Shown: positions 46,867 to 59,761, counted from the stretch's first letter. The stretch: 64,000 nt of DNA from Pandoraea anhela (GCF_902459655.1 NZ_CABPSB010000006.1:238149-302148), one strand, 5' to 3'. A program made the numbers and translations. The notes: generated from the letters alone by a model not told the origin.

Positions 46867-48585
46867 TCACGCCGTCTTGGCCTCCTGAAGCCCCAGCGAT
46901 TCGACCATCGCCTCGCGCATGACGAATTTCTGCACCTTACCCGTCACGGTCATCGGCATCTCGTCGACGAACCGGATATAGCGCGGGATCTTGTAGTGCG
47001 CGATCTGATCTTTGCAAAATGCGCGGATATCGTCCTCCGTCGCGCTCTGTCCCGGCTTGAGCACGATCCATGCGCAGACCTCTTCGCCGTATTTCGCATC
47101 CGGCACCCCGAACACCTGCACGGCCTGCACCTTCGGGTGACGGAACAGAAACTCTTCGATCTCGCGCGGGTAAATGTTCTCGCCACCGCGAATGAGCATG
47201 TCCTTCACCCGGCCGACAATGTTGCAATAGCCGTCTTCGTCGATCGTGGCCAGATCGCCGGTGTGCATCCAGCCGTCGCGAATCGCTTCGCGCGTGCGGG
47301 GTTCGTCGTCCCAGTAGCCCAGCATCACCGAATAGCCTTTGGTGCAAAGTTCGCCCTTCTCGCCGACAGGCACGATCTCTCCTGCGGCATCGACGAGTTT
47401 GACTTCGAGATGCGGCTGCACCCGCCCGACGGTCGTCACGCGCTTTTCGAGCGGGTCGGTCGTGGTGGTCTGGAAGGAGACAGGACTCGTTTCCGTCATG
47501 CCGTATGCGATCGTCACTTCGCTCATGTGCATCTGGTCGATCACGCGTTTCATCGTTTCGATGGGGCAAGGCGAGCCGGCCATGATGCCTGTGCGCAGCG
47601 AGTCGAAGTGATAGTTGCCGAAGTCCGGATGGTCGAGCTGCGCGATGAACATCGTCGGCACGCCGTGCAGCGCCGTGCAGCGCTCCTCGGAGACGGCGGC
47701 CATCGTGGCCTTCGGGTCGAACGCCTCGCCGGGGAAGACCATCGTCGCGCCGGTCGATACGCAGGCGAGCACGGCCAGCACCATGCCGAAGCAGTGGTAG
47801 AACGGCACCGGAATGCACAGGCTGTCGTGCTCCGAGAAGCGCATCGCCATCGCGATGTAGCGACCGTTATTGACGATGTTGTGGTGCGTGAGCGTCGCCC
47901 CCTTGGGGTTGCCGGTCGTGCCGCTCGTGAACTGGATGTTGATCGGATCGAAGCAGTCGAGCCCATCGGAGATTCGATGCAGTTCGTCCAGGTCGGCGTC
48001 GGCGCCGAGCGTCACCACGTCACTGTAGTTCATCATGCCCGGCGTGCTCTGCTCCCCCATGCGAATGATGGTGCGCAGCGTCGGGAATTTCGCCGCCTGC
48101 AACTGGCCCGGCGCGCACGTCGCGAGTTCAGGTGCGAGCGTGTTCAGCATGTCGAGATAGCGCGAGGTCTTGAACGACTCGGCGGCGACGAGCGCCTTGC
48201 AGCCGACCTTGTTGAGCGCGTACTCCAGCTCGGCCATCCGGTAAGCGGGGTTGATGTTTACGAGAATCAACCCGGCGCGGGCCGTTGCGAATTGCGTGAC
48301 CAGCCATTCCACGCGATTGGGCGACCAAATCCCCACGCGGTCGCCTTTCTTCAATCCGAGTGCGATCAGGCCGGCGGCAAACGTATCGACGTGTGCGATG
48401 AACTCTCGCCACGTCCAGTCCACGCCCTGCTCGCGAAACACGACTGCCTGGCGTTCGGGAAACTTCGCCACCGTCTCGGCGAGCAGCCCGAATACCGTCA
48501 ACGTCGAAAGCGGCACGGTGGTGTCACCCTTCACGTACGACAGTCCATTACGAGGTACAACGCCCGCACCTTCCCGGCTTTCCAT
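46867..48585 (-). CDS. AMP-dependent acyl-CoA synthetase
   Basis: This enzyme activates a carboxylic acid to its CoA thioester through an acyl-adenylate. The 572-residue product has the ANL motifs in order: [18 protein letters not shown] (A3), [11 protein letters not shown] (A5), [12 protein letters not shown] (A7), [20 protein letters not shown] (A8) and the catalytic Lys in TVTGKVQKF (A10). It resembles medium-chain/ACSF2-like fatty acyl-CoA synthetases; chain length is uncertain. AGGAGACAAAAGC precedes the ATG. An ACGT-type palindrome about 290 bp upstream suggests control by a catabolic MerR-family regulator. Confidence 0.92.
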   Translation of the reverse strand: MESREGAGVVPRNGLSYVKGDTTVPLSTLTVFGLLAETVAKFPERQAVVFREQGVDWTWREFIAHVDTFAAGLIALGLKKGDRVGIWSPNRVEWLVTQFATARAGLILVNINPAYRMAELEYALNKVGCKALVAAESFKTSRYLDMLNTLAPELATCAPGQLQAAKFPTLRTIIRMGEQSTPGMMNYSDVVTLGADADLDELHRISDGLDCFDPINIQFTSGTTGNPKGATLTHHNIVNNGRYIAMAMRFSEHDSLCIPVPFYHCFGMVLAVLACVSTGATMVFPGEAFDPKATMAAVSEERCTALHGVPTMFIAQLDHPDFGNYHFDSLRTGIMAGSPCPIETMKRVIDQMHMSEVTIAYGMTETSPVSFQTTTTDPLEKRVTTVGRVQPHLEVKLVDAAGEIVPVGEKGELCTKGYSVMLGYWDDEPRTREAIRDGWMHTGDLATIDEDGYCNIVGRVKDMLIRGGENIYPREIEEFLFRHPKVQAVQVFGVPDAKYGEEVCAWIVLKPGQSATEDDIRAFCKDQIAHYKIPRYIRFVDEMPMTVTGKVQKFVMREAMVESLGLQEAKTA

Positions 48586-48977
48586 GCTTTTGTCTCCTGA
48601 AGCAATGCTGAAGTGGTGAATGCTGTCGCGTGACGGTGACGGCCCCCTTCCGATGACGCTTTGTGGCGTCGACGCGGCAGGCGGTTTCGCGTTCGTGGCC
48701 TTGAACGCCGTACGCCGTTGGCGCTAGTGGCACGTCCGGCACTGTCGATACGTTATGCGCGGAGGTTCGCCCAATACTCGCCCACGGGGATTACGTCTCG
48801 CTGACGAAGGGCTCCCCTGTCGCTGGCGCAAACGACGGATCGCTTCTCTTCATCACCATAGCGCGTCACGCTGGGTTGACGTTTACGTTAACGTAATTTG
48901 AGTCACCTTTCGAGTGGGGATGGCCCTGATGCGGGAGACGCGGGCGCGTGATGTTGGGATGCCGGGATGCAAAAAAC
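48586..48977 (-). other. Non-coding leader of the acyl-CoA synthetase gene
   Basis: About 390 bp separate the synthetase start from the terminator of the ATP synthase operon. Apart from the palindrome at 48876-48896 I see no gene and no clear -35/-10 pair. Confidence 0.5.
48876..48896. promoter_or_regulatory. ACGT-repeat palindrome, possible LiuR-type operator
   Basis: Three ACGT steps spaced six bases apart end in the perfect palindrome TTACGTTAACGTAA (48883-48896). It resembles, from memory, operators of MerR-family regulators of branched-chain and fatty-acid breakdown (LiuR). Confidence 0.45.
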
Positions 48978-49011
48978 AAAAGCCCCGGACATTCGCATGT
49001 CCGGGGCTTTT
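48978..49011 (-). terminator. Strong rho-independent terminator of the atp operon
   Basis: A 15-bp stem (AAAAGCCCCGGACAT with its complement) closes a TCGC tetraloop; both ends are A/T tracts, so it works in either direction. It lies about 90 bp after the atpC stop codon. Confidence 0.92.
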
Positions 49012-49103
49012 GGTGCCGCTTCGTCACGAGGCGCGTTTCGTCAACGCGCGCCGCCACGAATCGACTGACATGGCACGGCGCGTGAGCCGTACCGCGTCGA
49101 GAT

Positions 49104-49520
49104 TTACCGCTTCGAGCGCAGCTTCGAAATTGCAGCGAGTTGTGCCATCGCTTCGGCCAGTTCGGCCTGGGCGGTTGCGTACTCGATGTTCGATTCCTTG
49201 TTCGACAGCGCTTCTTCCGCACGACGCTTGGCTTCATTGGCCTTCGCTTCGTCCAGATCCTTACCGCGGATGGCGGTGTCGGCGAGCACGGTCACCGTGT
49301 TCGGTTGCACTTCGAGAATGCCGCCTGCCACGAAGACGAACTCTTCGTTGCCTGCTTCGTCCTCGATACGCACCGCACCCGGCTTGATACGCGTGATCAG
49401 CGGCGTGTGGCCGGGCAGAATACCCAGCTCGCCGGCTTCGCCGGGCAGCGCCACAAAGCGCGCCTCACCCGAGAAGATTTCCTCTTCCGCGCTGACGACG
49501 TCTACGTGAATGGTTGCCAT
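49104..49520 (-). CDS. atpC: ATP synthase F1 epsilon subunit
   Basis: Epsilon belongs to the rotor stalk and can inhibit ATP hydrolysis. The 138-residue product has the N-terminal beta-sandwich (about 1-86; [40 protein letters not shown]) and the C-terminal helical hairpin (about 90-138). GGGAGCG precedes the ATG. It is the last gene of the operon, 147 bp after atpD, followed by the strong terminator. Confidence 0.98.
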   Translation of the reverse strand: MATIHVDVVSAEEEIFSGEARFVALPGEAGELGILPGHTPLITRIKPGAVRIEDEAGNEEFVFVAGGILEVQPNTVTVLADTAIRGKDLDEAKANEAKRRAEEALSNKESNIEYATAQAELAEAMAQLAAISKLRSKR

Positions 49521-49667
49521 AATCGCTCCCGTTGAGTGTGATGAAGCGGCAGGCGCGCCAGTCCGGGCGTTACCGCCCTCGCTTCGCTACCCCGCCCCGC
49601 AACAGTCACCTGCCGGACTGCGGCGACGTCTCTCGCGAAACGCCCCCCTCGTCCGGCACTCAACCGT

Positions 49668-51077
<1,410 letters not shown>

Positions 51078-51120
51078 TCAAATTCATTTCGCCTTACGGC
51101 GCATCGGCCCGTGCCACCGC

Positions 51121-52008
51121 TTACACTGCGGCGGCGCCACCCACGATTTCGGACAGTTCCTTCGTAATCGCTGCTTGACGGCCCTTGTTGTAGACCATCT
51201 GCAATTCACCGATCACGGTCTTCGCGTTGTCCGACGCGGCCTTCATGGCCACCATGCGGGCGGACTGTTCCGACGCCATGTTCTCTGCGACTGCCTGATA
51301 CACGACAGCTTCGACGTAGCGCACCAGCAGGGCATCGACGACCGTCTTCGCATCCGGTTCGTAGATGTAGTCCCACGAATGCTGTGCCGGCACCGCGCTC
51401 GCTTCTTCCGATTGGCCTTCGAGCTTCTCGGGCAGCGGCAGCAGTTGCTCGACCACGGCTTCCTGCTTCATCGTGTTGACGAAGCGGTTGTATGCCAGGT
51501 ACACGGCGTCCAGCTTGCCTTCGGCGTACGCGTCGAGTTGCAGCTTCACTGCACCGATCAGCTTGTCCAGGTGCGGGGTGTCGCCCAGTTGCACAACGTG
51601 CGAAACCACCTTCGCGCCGATGCGGTTCAGGAAGCCGAAGCCTTTGCCGCCGATAGCGGTGGCCTCGATCTTCAGGCCCTGCGCTTCGATTTCCTTGAGC
51701 TTGGTCACCACGGCACGCAGCACGTTGGTGTTCAAGCCGCCGCACAGACCCTTGTCCGTCGTCACCACGATGATGCCGGCCGCTTTCGCGTCGGCATGCT
51801 TCACCATGAACGGGTGGTGGTATTCCGGATTCGCCTGGCCCATATGCGCAGCGATCTGGCGCACCTTGTCAGCGTACGGCCGGGCATGACGCATGCGTTC
51901 CTGCGCCTTGCGCATCTTCGACGCGGCCACCATTTCCATGGCCTTGGTGATCTTGCGCGTGTTTTGCACGCTCTTGATCTTGCCGCGAATTTCCTTCATT
52001 CCAGCCAT
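51121..52008 (-). CDS. atpG: ATP synthase F1 gamma subunit
   Basis: Gamma is the central rotating shaft. The 295-residue product starts [20 protein letters not shown], with the N-terminal coiled-coil helix [19 protein letters not shown], the conserved [20 protein letters not shown], and the matching C-terminal helix [26 protein letters not shown] precedes the ATG. It lies between atpA and atpD as usual. Confidence 0.99.
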   Translation of the reverse strand: MAGMKEIRGKIKSVQNTRKITKAMEMVAASKMRKAQERMRHARPYADKVRQIAAHMGQANPEYHHPFMVKHADAKAAGIIVVTTDKGLCGGLNTNVLRAVVTKLKEIEAQGLKIEATAIGGKGFGFLNRIGAKVVSHVVQLGDTPHLDKLIGAVKLQLDAYAEGKLDAVYLAYNRFVNTMKQEAVVEQLLPLPEKLEGQSEEASAVPAQHSWDYIYEPDAKTVVDALLVRYVEAVVYQAVAENMASEQSARMVAMKAASDNAKTVIGELQMVYNKGRQAAITKELSEIVGGAAAV

Positions 52009-52096
52009 TGCTTACTCCTTGTCTCGGCGCGACGTTCGCTGTTGCCTGAACATCGCGCCTTCCCGGGTCCGTTGAATAGTTACCGATTCAACCGGA

Positions 52097-53638
52097 TTAG
52101 TAAGCGCCGGTCTTCTTGAAGTCCTTGATCGCAGCGTGCAGGGCGGCTTCGTCGTCCTTCGAGAGATCTTTGGTCTCTTCGATACGGCCGATGAGCGCGC
52201 CGTGGCTGGTCTTCAGAACTTCGCGCAGACCCTTTTCGAACGGCAGCACCTGAGCGATTTCGAGGTCGTCCAGATAACCGTTGTTGGCGGCGAACAGCGA
52301 CACGGCCAGTTCCCACACTTGCAGCGGCGCGAATTGCGGCTGCTTGAGCAGTTCCGTCACGCGGCGACCGCGCTCGAGCTGCTTGCGGGTAGCTTCGTCC
52401 AGGTCCGAGGCGAACTGCGCGAACGCAGCCAGCTCACGATACTGTGCGAGGTCGGTACGGATACCGCCCGACAGCTTCTTGATGACCTTCGTCTGCGCTG
52501 CACCACCCACACGCGACACCGAGATACCGGCGTTGATTGCCGGACGGATGCCTGCGTTGAACAGGTCGGTTTCCAGGAAGATCTGGCCGTCGGTAATCGA
52601 GATCACGTTCGTCGGCACGAATGCGGTCACGTCACCGGCTTGCGTTTCAATGATCGGCAGTGCCGTCAGCGAACCGCTCTGGCCCTTGACGGCGCCGTTG
52701 GTGAACTTCTCGACATACTCTTCCGAGACGCGAGCGGCGCGCTCGAGCAGACGCGAGTGCAGATAGAACACGTCACCCGGGTAAGCTTCACGGCCCGGCG
52801 GGCGGCGCAGCAGCAGCGAGATCTGACGATAGGCCCAGGCTTGCTTGGTCAAGTCGTCGTAAATGATCAGCGCGTCTTCGCCGCGATCGCGGAAGTATTC
52901 GCCCATCGTGCAACCGGAGTACGGTGCGATGAACTGCATGGCGGCCGAATCCGAAGCGGTGGCGGTCACGATGATCGTGTATTCCATCGCGCCGTGCTCT
53001 TCGAGCTTGCGCACCACGTTCATGATCGACGAAGCCTTCTGGCCGATCGCGACGTAGACGCAGGTCACGCCCTTGCCCTTTTGCGAGATGATCGTGTCGA
53101 TGGCGACAGCGGTCTTACCCGTCTGACGGTCGCCGATGATCAGCTCACGCTGGCCGCGGCCGATCGGCACCATCGCGTCGATAGCCTTCGTACCGGTTTG
53201 CAGCGGCTGCGACACCGACTTACGCCAAATCACGCCCGGCGCGATCTTTTCGATGGCGTCGGTTTCCTTCGCGTTGATCGGACCCTTGCCGTCGATCGGC
53301 TGGCCCAGCGCGTCAACGACGCGGCCTTTCAGTTCCGGGCCGACCGGCACTTCCAGAATGCGGCCCGTGCACTTGACGGTGTCGCCTTCCGAGATGTGCT
53401 CGTACTCGCCCAGAATCACGGCGCCGACGGAGTCGCGTTCGAGGTTCAGTGCCAGACCGAACGTGTTGCCCGGGAATTCCAGCATTTCGCCCTGCATCAC
53501 GTCCGACAGACCGTGGATGCGGCAGATGCCGTCAGTCACCGAGATCACGGTGCCTTCGTTACGGACTTCGGCGCCGCTATCGAGACCTTGAATCCGGCTC
53601 TTGATCAGTTCGCTGATTTCAGAGGGATTGAGTTGCAT
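52097..53638 (-). CDS. atpA: ATP synthase F1 alpha subunit
   Basis: Alpha alternates with beta and binds nucleotide without turning it over. The 513-residue product has the P-loop [16 protein letters not shown] (about 168-183) and [20 protein letters not shown]. The signature [17 protein letters not shown] is near residue 365. AGGAGCAC precedes the ATG. Confidence 0.99.
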   Translation of the reverse strand: MQLNPSEISELIKSRIQGLDSGAEVRNEGTVISVTDGICRIHGLSDVMQGEMLEFPGNTFGLALNLERDSVGAVILGEYEHISEGDTVKCTGRILEVPVGPELKGRVVDALGQPIDGKGPINAKETDAIEKIAPGVIWRKSVSQPLQTGTKAIDAMVPIGRGQRELIIGDRQTGKTAVAIDTIISQKGKGVTCVYVAIGQKASSIMNVVRKLEEHGAMEYTIIVTATASDSAAMQFIAPYSGCTMGEYFRDRGEDALIIYDDLTKQAWAYRQISLLLRRPPGREAYPGDVFYLHSRLLERAARVSEEYVEKFTNGAVKGQSGSLTALPIIETQAGDVTAFVPTNVISITDGQIFLETDLFNAGIRPAINAGISVSRVGGAAQTKVIKKLSGGIRTDLAQYRELAAFAQFASDLDEATRKQLERGRRVTELLKQPQFAPLQVWELAVSLFAANNGYLDDLEIAQVLPFEKGLREVLKTSHGALIGRIEETKDLSKDDEAALHAAIKDFKKTGAY

Positions 53639-53688
53639 ATGTGCTCCTGATATTCAATTCTTGCCGTCGCAGGCGTCTCGCGCCGGCC

Positions 53689-54219
53689 TCAGGCCGTCAG
53701 CGACGTCCGCATAGCCGCCAGGCGGGCGCGCACCGAAGTGTCCAGCACCTCGTCGCCAACCACCACACGCACGCCGCCGATGAGCGACGGGTCTACCGTC
53801 ACGCTCGGGTTGAGCTTGCAGCCGAACTTGTGCTCGAGGCCCTTGACCAGCGAGGTCAATTGCTCGCCTTCGAGCGGGAAGGCGCTTTCGATCGTGGCGT
53901 CTGCCGAGCCGGCAGCAGCGTTCTTCAACGCTTCGAACTGTTCGGCGACTTCCGGCATGGCAGCCAGACGGCCGTTCTCGACCACAGCGGCGACGAAGTT
54001 GCGCACTTCGGCGTCGGTCGATTTCACGGCGGCGGTCAGCACATCGACGACTTGCGCCGGCGAGACCTTCGGATCGTCGGCCAGATTGGCCACTTCGGGC
54101 AGCGCTGCCACTTGCGCCAGTTCGCGCACGAGCTGCGACCAGCGATTCAGATCGCCGGACTTGGCCACGCGGAACAACGCTTCGGCATACGGACGAGCGA
54201 TGGTTGCGAGTTCGGCCAT
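53689..54219 (-). CDS. atpH: ATP synthase F1 delta subunit
   Basis: Delta links the F1 head to the peripheral b-stalk (OSCP homologue). The 176-residue product has the N-terminal helical domain with [20 protein letters not shown] and the C-terminal signature [20 protein letters not shown] followed by [18 protein letters not shown]. It starts two bases after the atpF stop, so translation is coupled. Confidence 0.98.
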   Translation of the reverse strand: MAELATIARPYAEALFRVAKSGDLNRWSQLVRELAQVAALPEVANLADDPKVSPAQVVDVLTAAVKSTDAEVRNFVAAVVENGRLAAMPEVAEQFEALKNAAAGSADATIESAFPLEGEQLTSLVKGLEHKFGCKLNPSVTVDPSLIGGVRVVVGDEVLDTSVRARLAAMRTSLTA

Positions 54220-54221
54220 GA

Positions 54222-54692
54222 TCAGAGCTCTGCCTTGAGTTGGTTCAGCAGGTCGGCGTGGGCCTTGGCGTCAACTTCACGCTTCAGGATCTGCTCGGCG
54301 CCCTTGACGGCCAGACCGGCAACTTCTTCGCGCAGCGTCTCACGGACCTTGACGGCCTGATTCTCGGCTTCGGCCTTGGCGTTGGCGATGATGCGAGCGG
54401 CTTCAGCTTGCGCCTGCGCCTTGATCTCGTCAGCCACTGCCAGCGCACGCTTCTCAGCGTCGGCGATACGCTTCGCGCCTTCGTCGCGGGCGTCCGCGAG
54501 CGCTTGCGTGGAGCGCTTGTTGGCGGCCTCGAGTTCAGCCTTGCCCTTATCGGCGGCAGCCAGACCGTCAGCGATTTTCTTCGCGCGTTCGTCGATAGCC
54601 TTGATCAGCGGCGGCCACACGAACTTCATCGTGAACCATGCCAGGATCAGAAACACGACGGTTTGCGCGAACAGAGTTGCGTTTATGTTCAC
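54222..54692 (-). CDS. atpF: ATP synthase F0 b subunit
   Basis: The b subunit is the peripheral stalk. The 156-residue product has one N-terminal membrane helix (about 5-25; [20 protein letters not shown]), with [20 protein letters not shown] after it, and a long charged helix to the end. It uses a GTG start (GTGAACATAAAC) with GAAAGGAAA upstream. Length is standard for beta-proteobacteria. Confidence 0.98.
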   Translation of the reverse strand: MNINATLFAQTVVFLILAWFTMKFVWPPLIKAIDERAKKIADGLAAADKGKAELEAANKRSTQALADARDEGAKRIADAEKRALAVADEIKAQAQAEAARIIANAKAEAENQAVKVRETLREEVAGLAVKGAEQILKREVDAKAHADLLNQLKAEL

Positions 54693-54817
54693 GGTGTTTC
54701 CTTTCGGTGATGCGAGTCGATTGGCAAAACAGCGCGCCCCATTGTGCCTGCTGGCTTGGGCGCGCCGTTCATGTCCAGTTGGCCGCGCGGGTCAAAGCGC
54801 GACCGGCCGAAAGAAAC

Positions 54818-55099
<282 letters not shown>

Positions 55100-55167
55100 T
55101 TAGAGACTTGAAACTTTGAATTTGAAAAACTGGAAAAACCGAAAAACGTAACTTCCGCAACGACCGA

Positions 55168-56016
55168 TCAGTGATGGTCGTGCGCCTGGCCGATATACAC
55201 CAGCGTCAGCATCATCATGATGAACGCCTGGAGCAACACGATCAGGATGTGGAAAATCGCCCATGCGGTGCCGGCAATGACGTGACCGACAAAACCCAGC
55301 ACCGACGCATCCGCGCCAAAGCTCCAGATACCGCCCAGCAGAGCGATCAGCAGGAACACCAGTTCGCCGGCGTACATATTGCCGAACAGTCGCATACCGA
55401 GCGACACGGTCTTGGCACAGAATTCGATGATGTTGAGCAGCAGGTTCGGAATCCACAGGAGGAAGTGGTTGCCGAACGGCGCGGTGAACAGCTCATGCAT
55501 GAAGCCGCCTGCGCCCTTGATCTTGAAGCTGTAGAACAGCATCAGGATGAGCACACCGACGGAGATACCGAGCGTGCCGTTCAGGTCGGCCGTCGGCACG
55601 ATGCGGTGATGCGTGATGATGGAACCCAGACCCACCCACTCGATCACCTTCGACGGCAGATCGACCGGCAGCAAGTCCAGCGAGTTCATGAGCGTGACCC
55701 AGACGAACACGGTCAGCGCGAGCGGTGCAATGAAGGTACGATTGCCATGCACGATGCTCTTCGATTGGTCTTCGACCATTTCCACGAGCATTTCGACCGC
55801 AGCCTGGAAACGGCCCGGAACGCCAGCCGTGGCTTTGCGCGCAGCCATCCACAGCACGAAGCAGCCCAGAACGCCCATCGCGATCGACCAGAACATCGTG
55901 TCCCAGTTGATGATCGAGAAATCGACGATGCTAGTCTGAGTCGAGCTCGCGAGGTTTTGCAGGTGGTGCGAAATGTACTCCGACGGGTTCGGAGCGTGGC
56001 CGGCTTCTACTGACAT
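55168..56016 (-). CDS. atpB: ATP synthase F0 a subunit
   Basis: Subunit a provides the proton half-channels. The 282-residue product has about six membrane helices, the essential Arg in [20 protein letters not shown], and a C-terminal helix ending [12 protein letters not shown]. The ATG at 56016 gives [20 protein letters not shown], which fits relatives; an ATG eleven codons upstream is possible but adds an uncharacteristic hydrophobic leader. No strong ribosome binding site is visible. Confidence 0.97.
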   Translation of the reverse strand: MSVEAGHAPNPSEYISHHLQNLASSTQTSIVDFSIINWDTMFWSIAMGVLGCFVLWMAARKATAGVPGRFQAAVEMLVEMVEDQSKSIVHGNRTFIAPLALTVFVWVTLMNSLDLLPVDLPSKVIEWVGLGSIITHHRIVPTADLNGTLGISVGVLILMLFYSFKIKGAGGFMHELFTAPFGNHFLLWIPNLLLNIIEFCAKTVSLGMRLFGNMYAGELVFLLIALLGGIWSFGADASVLGFVGHVIAGTAWAIFHILIVLLQAFIMMMLTLVYIGQAHDHH

Positions 56017-56086
56017 AGCGATCAAACACCCAATTATGAAAATCCGCACACGGTAGCGTGTCGACGCGTGAGCGGTATTTCCACCG

Positions 56087-56590
56087 CTACTTCAGTGCCA
56101 TCGCAAGCCAATAGACCTTGAGCGTAAGCACGAAAGTGACCAGCAGCGCGACCCAGTGAACCCCGGGAAAAGCGAACGCCACCGCCACCAATAACGCAAT
56201 CGTCGTTGCCACCTTGATCGCCTCCCCCGTCACTAAAGCGCCAACGGAGAGACGATCACCTGAAATTCTTAGCCGCAGCGCAAACAACGCGCCCGGGATC
56301 CAACCTATCGTTCCACCCAGCCATGCTGACAACGCCGCGTTTCCTGGCGATGCCGAGAGTATCCACCAGGCCAGTGCCGCAATCAGCGACAACAGCACCT
56401 GGGCTCCCACCACCCTGAATGGAGTCACACGGGATGCGCGCCCCACATCGGGACCGAACAGGCGCTCGGCCTGCGCACGCGTGAGCGGAACGATGATTTC
56501 TGGCTGCTGCTCGTCGTCCCAAACCTCTGGTGTTGCATGTGCCGGCGCTTGCGGTTTCGGTTCCAAGTTCGACCGTGTTTTATCGGTCAT
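56087..56590 (-). CDS. atpI: ATP synthase assembly protein AtpI
   Basis: AtpI helps assemble the c-ring and is poorly conserved. The 167-residue product has a charged N-terminal ~55 residues and then four hydrophobic segments (about 60-80, 86-104, 117-138, 145-165). A conserved Gly/Pro turn sits in [15 protein letters not shown]. It is the first gene of the atp operon, with GGGGAGG before the ATG, 64 bp downstream of a good sigma-70 promoter. Confidence 0.93.
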   Translation of the reverse strand: MTDKTRSNLEPKPQAPAHATPEVWDDEQQPEIIVPLTRAQAERLFGPDVGRASRVTPFRVVGAQVLLSLIAALAWWILSASPGNAALSAWLGGTIGWIPGALFALRLRISGDRLSVGALVTGEAIKVATTIALLVAVAFAFPGVHWVALLVTFVLTLKVYWLAMALK

Positions 56591-56653
56591 CTCGTTGCCT
56601 CCCCACCCGACTCGTGCAAACGAATGGGCTCTTCAAGCAGTTAAACCCGCGAG

Positions 56654-56683
56654 ATTTTACGGGAAATTACGAAGGCCAGTCAA
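56654..56683 (-). promoter_or_regulatory. Sigma-70 promoter of the atp operon
   Basis: On the minus strand TTGACT (56683-56678), an 18-nt spacer and TAAAAT (56659-56654) match housekeeping boxes. It sits in an AT-richer gap about 65 bp before atpI. Confidence 0.8.
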
Positions 56684-56833
56684 TCTAAACGCGCAACAAA
56701 TTCGCCGAAACTGCACAGTGCATGCTTCGATTTGGCGCCAACTCTCACGGAGCGCGATTTTCCTCATGGTGCAGCGCGACATGACGCGCAAACGCCGCAC
56801 AATCCCCGCAACTGACCTACGTTCTGCGCGCGA

Positions 56834-58039
56834 TCAAACCCATTTCAGAGCCACGAACCCAATTAGCAGTGCCATCAGATAAAACGGAACGGAAAGATAA
56901 TGGAAGTGCCGCCAGATCTTTTCCGATTTCGCCATGCGCAATGCGATCAGGTTCGCCAGCGATCCCACCGCGAATCCGAAGCCCCCGACGGCCACGCCGT
57001 GGGCCAGCGCCGGCCAGTTCTGCGTGTACTCGGCGAGCAGGATCGCTGCCGGAACGTTACTGATGAATTGTGACAACACGGCCGCCACGCCGTAGGCCAT
57101 GACCGGGCTGGAGAAATCCAGATGTCCCAGCGCCGCGCGCACGTCCGGCAAACCGGCGACGCCGCGCAGCACCACGAACATCAGCACGAAGATCGCCAGC
57201 AGCAACCAGTCGATGCCGAGCACCGCATTGCGCCGCGCAACGAGCAGCACCGCCGCGACACCCGCACATGCCCATGCGGCGAAGCCGTGGTCCGCGAGCG
57301 TGACGAAAGCGGCGAACAACGCCAGTGCGATCCACAACAACGGCCAGCGCACGTCGTGGCGCGGCCCCTGTCGCTGGAAATGCAGCGCGCGCGAATCGAA
57401 CGCGAACGCGCATATTGCGAGCAACAGCGCCATGAGCGCGAGTGTGATCGGCGTCATCATGAGGACGTACGCACCGAAGCCCATGCCGCTGCTTTGCCAG
57501 AGGAAGAGGTTTTGCGGATTGCCCAGCGGCGTGAGACTGGAGCCGGCATTGACGGCCAGCGCGAGAAAGATGATCAGTCGCTCGATGCGAACCGGTGCGA
57601 TGCGCGCGAGCGACTGCGCAAGCGGCACGACGGCAAAGAGCGCAACATCGTTGGTGAGCAACGTGGAGAGTGCCGCGGCGAACGTCACCATCAGCAACGC
57701 GAGCCGCCGCTCGGTACGAAACGCACGCAGCAAGCGTTGTGCGAGCCAGTCGAGAAAGCCACTCTGATCGATCGCGCGGGTGAGCATCAGCAATCCGGCG
57801 AGCGTCAGGATCGTTTGACGATCGATGCGCGCGAACAACTCGCCAACGCTCGCGGGCTTCGCGATCTGGAGGAAGACGAAACCCGCGAGCAGAATGAGCA
57901 GTACCCGATCGTCACGCACCCGCTCGTACGTCGCACGTAAAGCACGTGCAACGCGGGACACTATCGAGGTTGTGGACGTTGTCGAGGCCGTCACCTTTTC
58001 CGTGCGTGCCGCGTCTGCCGGATCGTTCGTGTCGCTCAC
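56834..58039 (-). CDS. SLC13/ArsB-NhaD superfamily permease
   Basis: This 401-residue membrane protein has about ten hydrophobic segments and a ~45-residue soluble start rich in Thr/Ser. The paired motifs LSTLLTNDVALFAVVPLAQS and NAGSSLTPLGNPQNLFLWQS are those of the ion-transporter superfamily (YbiR, ArsB, NhaD, SLC13), which move anions or exchange sodium. Substrate cannot be assigned. It uses a GTG start with no obvious ribosome binding site. It starts 24 bp after parB and may be co-transcribed with it; about 240 bp and the atp promoter follow its stop. Confidence 0.85.
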   Translation of the reverse strand: MSDTNDPADAARTEKVTASTTSTTSIVSRVARALRATYERVRDDRVLLILLAGFVFLQIAKPASVGELFARIDRQTILTLAGLLMLTRAIDQSGFLDWLAQRLLRAFRTERRLALLMVTFAAALSTLLTNDVALFAVVPLAQSLARIAPVRIERLIIFLALAVNAGSSLTPLGNPQNLFLWQSSGMGFGAYVLMMTPITLALMALLLAICAFAFDSRALHFQRQGPRHDVRWPLLWIALALFAAFVTLADHGFAAWACAGVAAVLLVARRNAVLGIDWLLLAIFVLMFVVLRGVAGLPDVRAALGHLDFSSPVMAYGVAAVLSQFISNVPAAILLAEYTQNWPALAHGVAVGGFGFAVGSLANLIALRMAKSEKIWRHFHYLSVPFYLMALLIGFVALKWV

Positions 58040-58063
58040 GGAGAATGAATCAGGATACCGAAA

Positions 58064-58963
58064 TTACTCTGCGCGAATGCGCGCGAGAATACCGTCGAGC
58101 GCATCGAGGCTGCCGAATTCGATCGTCAGTTGCCCGGCGCCTTTGCGGCCGACCTTGATCTTGACGTTGGACGCGAGCAGATCCGACAACTCTTCTTCGA
58201 GGCGCGTGACATCGCGTCCGCCCTCTTCCGCCGAACGACGACGAATGCCGTCGCCTTGCGGCTTGAGCGATGCATTCACGATGCGCTCGGTGTCGCGCAC
58301 CGACAAGCGCTTGTTCACCACCTGATTCGCCAGCGTGATCTGCGTAGCGGCGTCGACGGAGAGCAATGCACGGGCATGTCCCATGTCGAGATCGCCGGCG
58401 AGCAACATCGTCTGCACGGGATGAGCGAGATTGAGCAGACGCAGCAGGTTCGACACCGCGCTGCGCGAACGTCCGAGCGACTCGGCGGCCTGTTCGTGCG
58501 TGTAGTTGAATTCGCCGAGCAGGCGCTGAATGCCCTGCGCTTCTTCCAACGGATTCAGATCTTCGCGCTGAATGTTTTCGATAAGCGCCATTGCGGCGGC
58601 GGCTTCATCGGGCACCTCGCGCACGAGCACGGGCACCTCGGTCAGTCCCGCGATGCGGGCTGCGCGAAAACGTCGCTCGCCCGCAATAATTTCGTACTTC
58701 TCACCATCGACGCGACGCACCAGAATCGGTTGCATCAGCCCTTGCGCGCGAATACTCGCGGCGAGCTCCTGCAACGCGCCTTCGTCCATACGCGTTCGCG
58801 GTTGGTACTTGCCTGCCTGAAGGCGTTCGAGCGCCATCACCGAAGGTGCGCCTTCGGCACTCGCCTGCGCCGCGCCGTTATGGTTATCGGCGTGCGCGCC
58901 CAGCAGCGCTTCGAGGCCGCGGCCCAGGCCCTTTTTTTTCAGTGCGTTGGTCTTGGTCGCCAT
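58064..58963 (-). CDS. parB: Chromosome-partitioning protein ParB
   Basis: ParB loads as a CTP-dependent clamp at parS and spreads to organise the origin region. The 299-residue product starts with the ParA-stimulating basic patch (KKKGLGRGLEALLG). The ParB/Srx domain has the CTP-binding motifs EIIAGERRFRAARIAGL and ALIENIQREDLNPLEEAQ. The helix-turn-helix is in THEQAAESLGRSRSAVSNLL, and a C-terminal dimer domain ends the protein. Its target sites are in this window at 61770, 63336, 63565 and 63793. It follows parA by 27 bp. Confidence 0.98.
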   Translation of the reverse strand: MATKTNALKKKGLGRGLEALLGAHADNHNGAAQASAEGAPSVMALERLQAGKYQPRTRMDEGALQELAASIRAQGLMQPILVRRVDGEKYEIIAGERRFRAARIAGLTEVPVLVREVPDEAAAAMALIENIQREDLNPLEEAQGIQRLLGEFNYTHEQAAESLGRSRSAVSNLLRLLNLAHPVQTMLLAGDLDMGHARALLSVDAATQITLANQVVNKRLSVRDTERIVNASLKPQGDGIRRRSAEEGGRDVTRLEEELSDLLASNVKIKVGRKGAGQLTIEFGSLDALDGILARIRAE

Positions 58964-58990
58964 GACAATGCGTTCCTGCGCGAATGCGCC

Positions 58991-59761
58991 TTACATAGTT
59001 TGAATGCGCGCGATCATTTCCGCGCCGAAGTCCAGATACGCCTTCGCACCGCGTGAAGCGGGATCGAAGACGACGCCCGGCATGCCGTAGCTCGGCGCTT
59101 CGGCGAGTCGCACATTGCGCGGAATGATCGCGTTGAAAACCTTGTCGCCGAAGTGCGACTTGAGCTGCTCGGACACTTGCTGCTGCAACGTGATGCGCGG
59201 ATCGAACATGACGCGCAGCAAGCCGATCACCTTCAGGTCGCGGTTCAGATTCGCGTGCACCTGTTTGATCGTATTGACGAGATCGGACAACCCTTCGAGC
59301 GCGAAGTACTCGCACTGCATCGGAATGATCACCCCATGCGCGGCGCACAGGCCATTGAGGGTGAGCAGCGAGAGTGTCGGGGGGCAATCGATGAGGACGA
59401 AATCGTAATCGCCGTCGACCTTCTCCAGCGCCTGCTTCAGACGCGTGTCGCGATTTTCCAGCGAGACGAGCTCCACGTCGGCGCCCGCCAGTTCCCGGTT
59501 TGCCGGCAGCACGTCGTAACTTCCCGACTCGGAGTGCTGTGCGCTCGTCTTCACATCGATGCCGTCGACCAGCACTTCGTACACGCTCGTCTCGAGCGCG
59601 GCCTTATCGATACCGCTGCCCATCGTCGCGTTGCCCTGCGGATCGAGGTCGACCAACAAGACACGCTGCCCGTGCGACGCCAGTCCGGCAGCGAGGTTCA
59701 CCGTGGTGGTCGTCTTGCCGACGCCGCCCTTCTGATTGGCCACGCAGAAAATTTTCGCCAT
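58991..59761 (-). CDS. parA: Chromosome-partitioning ATPase ParA
   Basis: ParA is the nucleoid-bound ATPase that moves ParB-parS complexes. The 256-residue product has the deviant Walker A NQKGGVGKTTTTVNLAAG (about 9-26), Walker A' VDLDPQGNATMGSG and Walker B VLIDCPPTLSLLTLNGL. The ATG at 59761 has GGAGGAC upstream; a longer frame to 59863 adds a non-conserved leader. It forms an operon with parB. Confidence 0.98.
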   Translation of the reverse strand: MAKIFCVANQKGGVGKTTTTVNLAAGLASHGQRVLLVDLDPQGNATMGSGIDKAALETSVYEVLVDGIDVKTSAQHSESGSYDVLPANRELAGADVELVSLENRDTRLKQALEKVDGDYDFVLIDCPPTLSLLTLNGLCAAHGVIIPMQCEYFALEGLSDLVNTIKQVHANLNRDLKVIGLLRVMFDPRITLQQQVSEQLKSHFGDKVFNAIIPRNVRLAEAPSYGMPGVVFDPASRGAKAYLDFGAEMIARIQTM

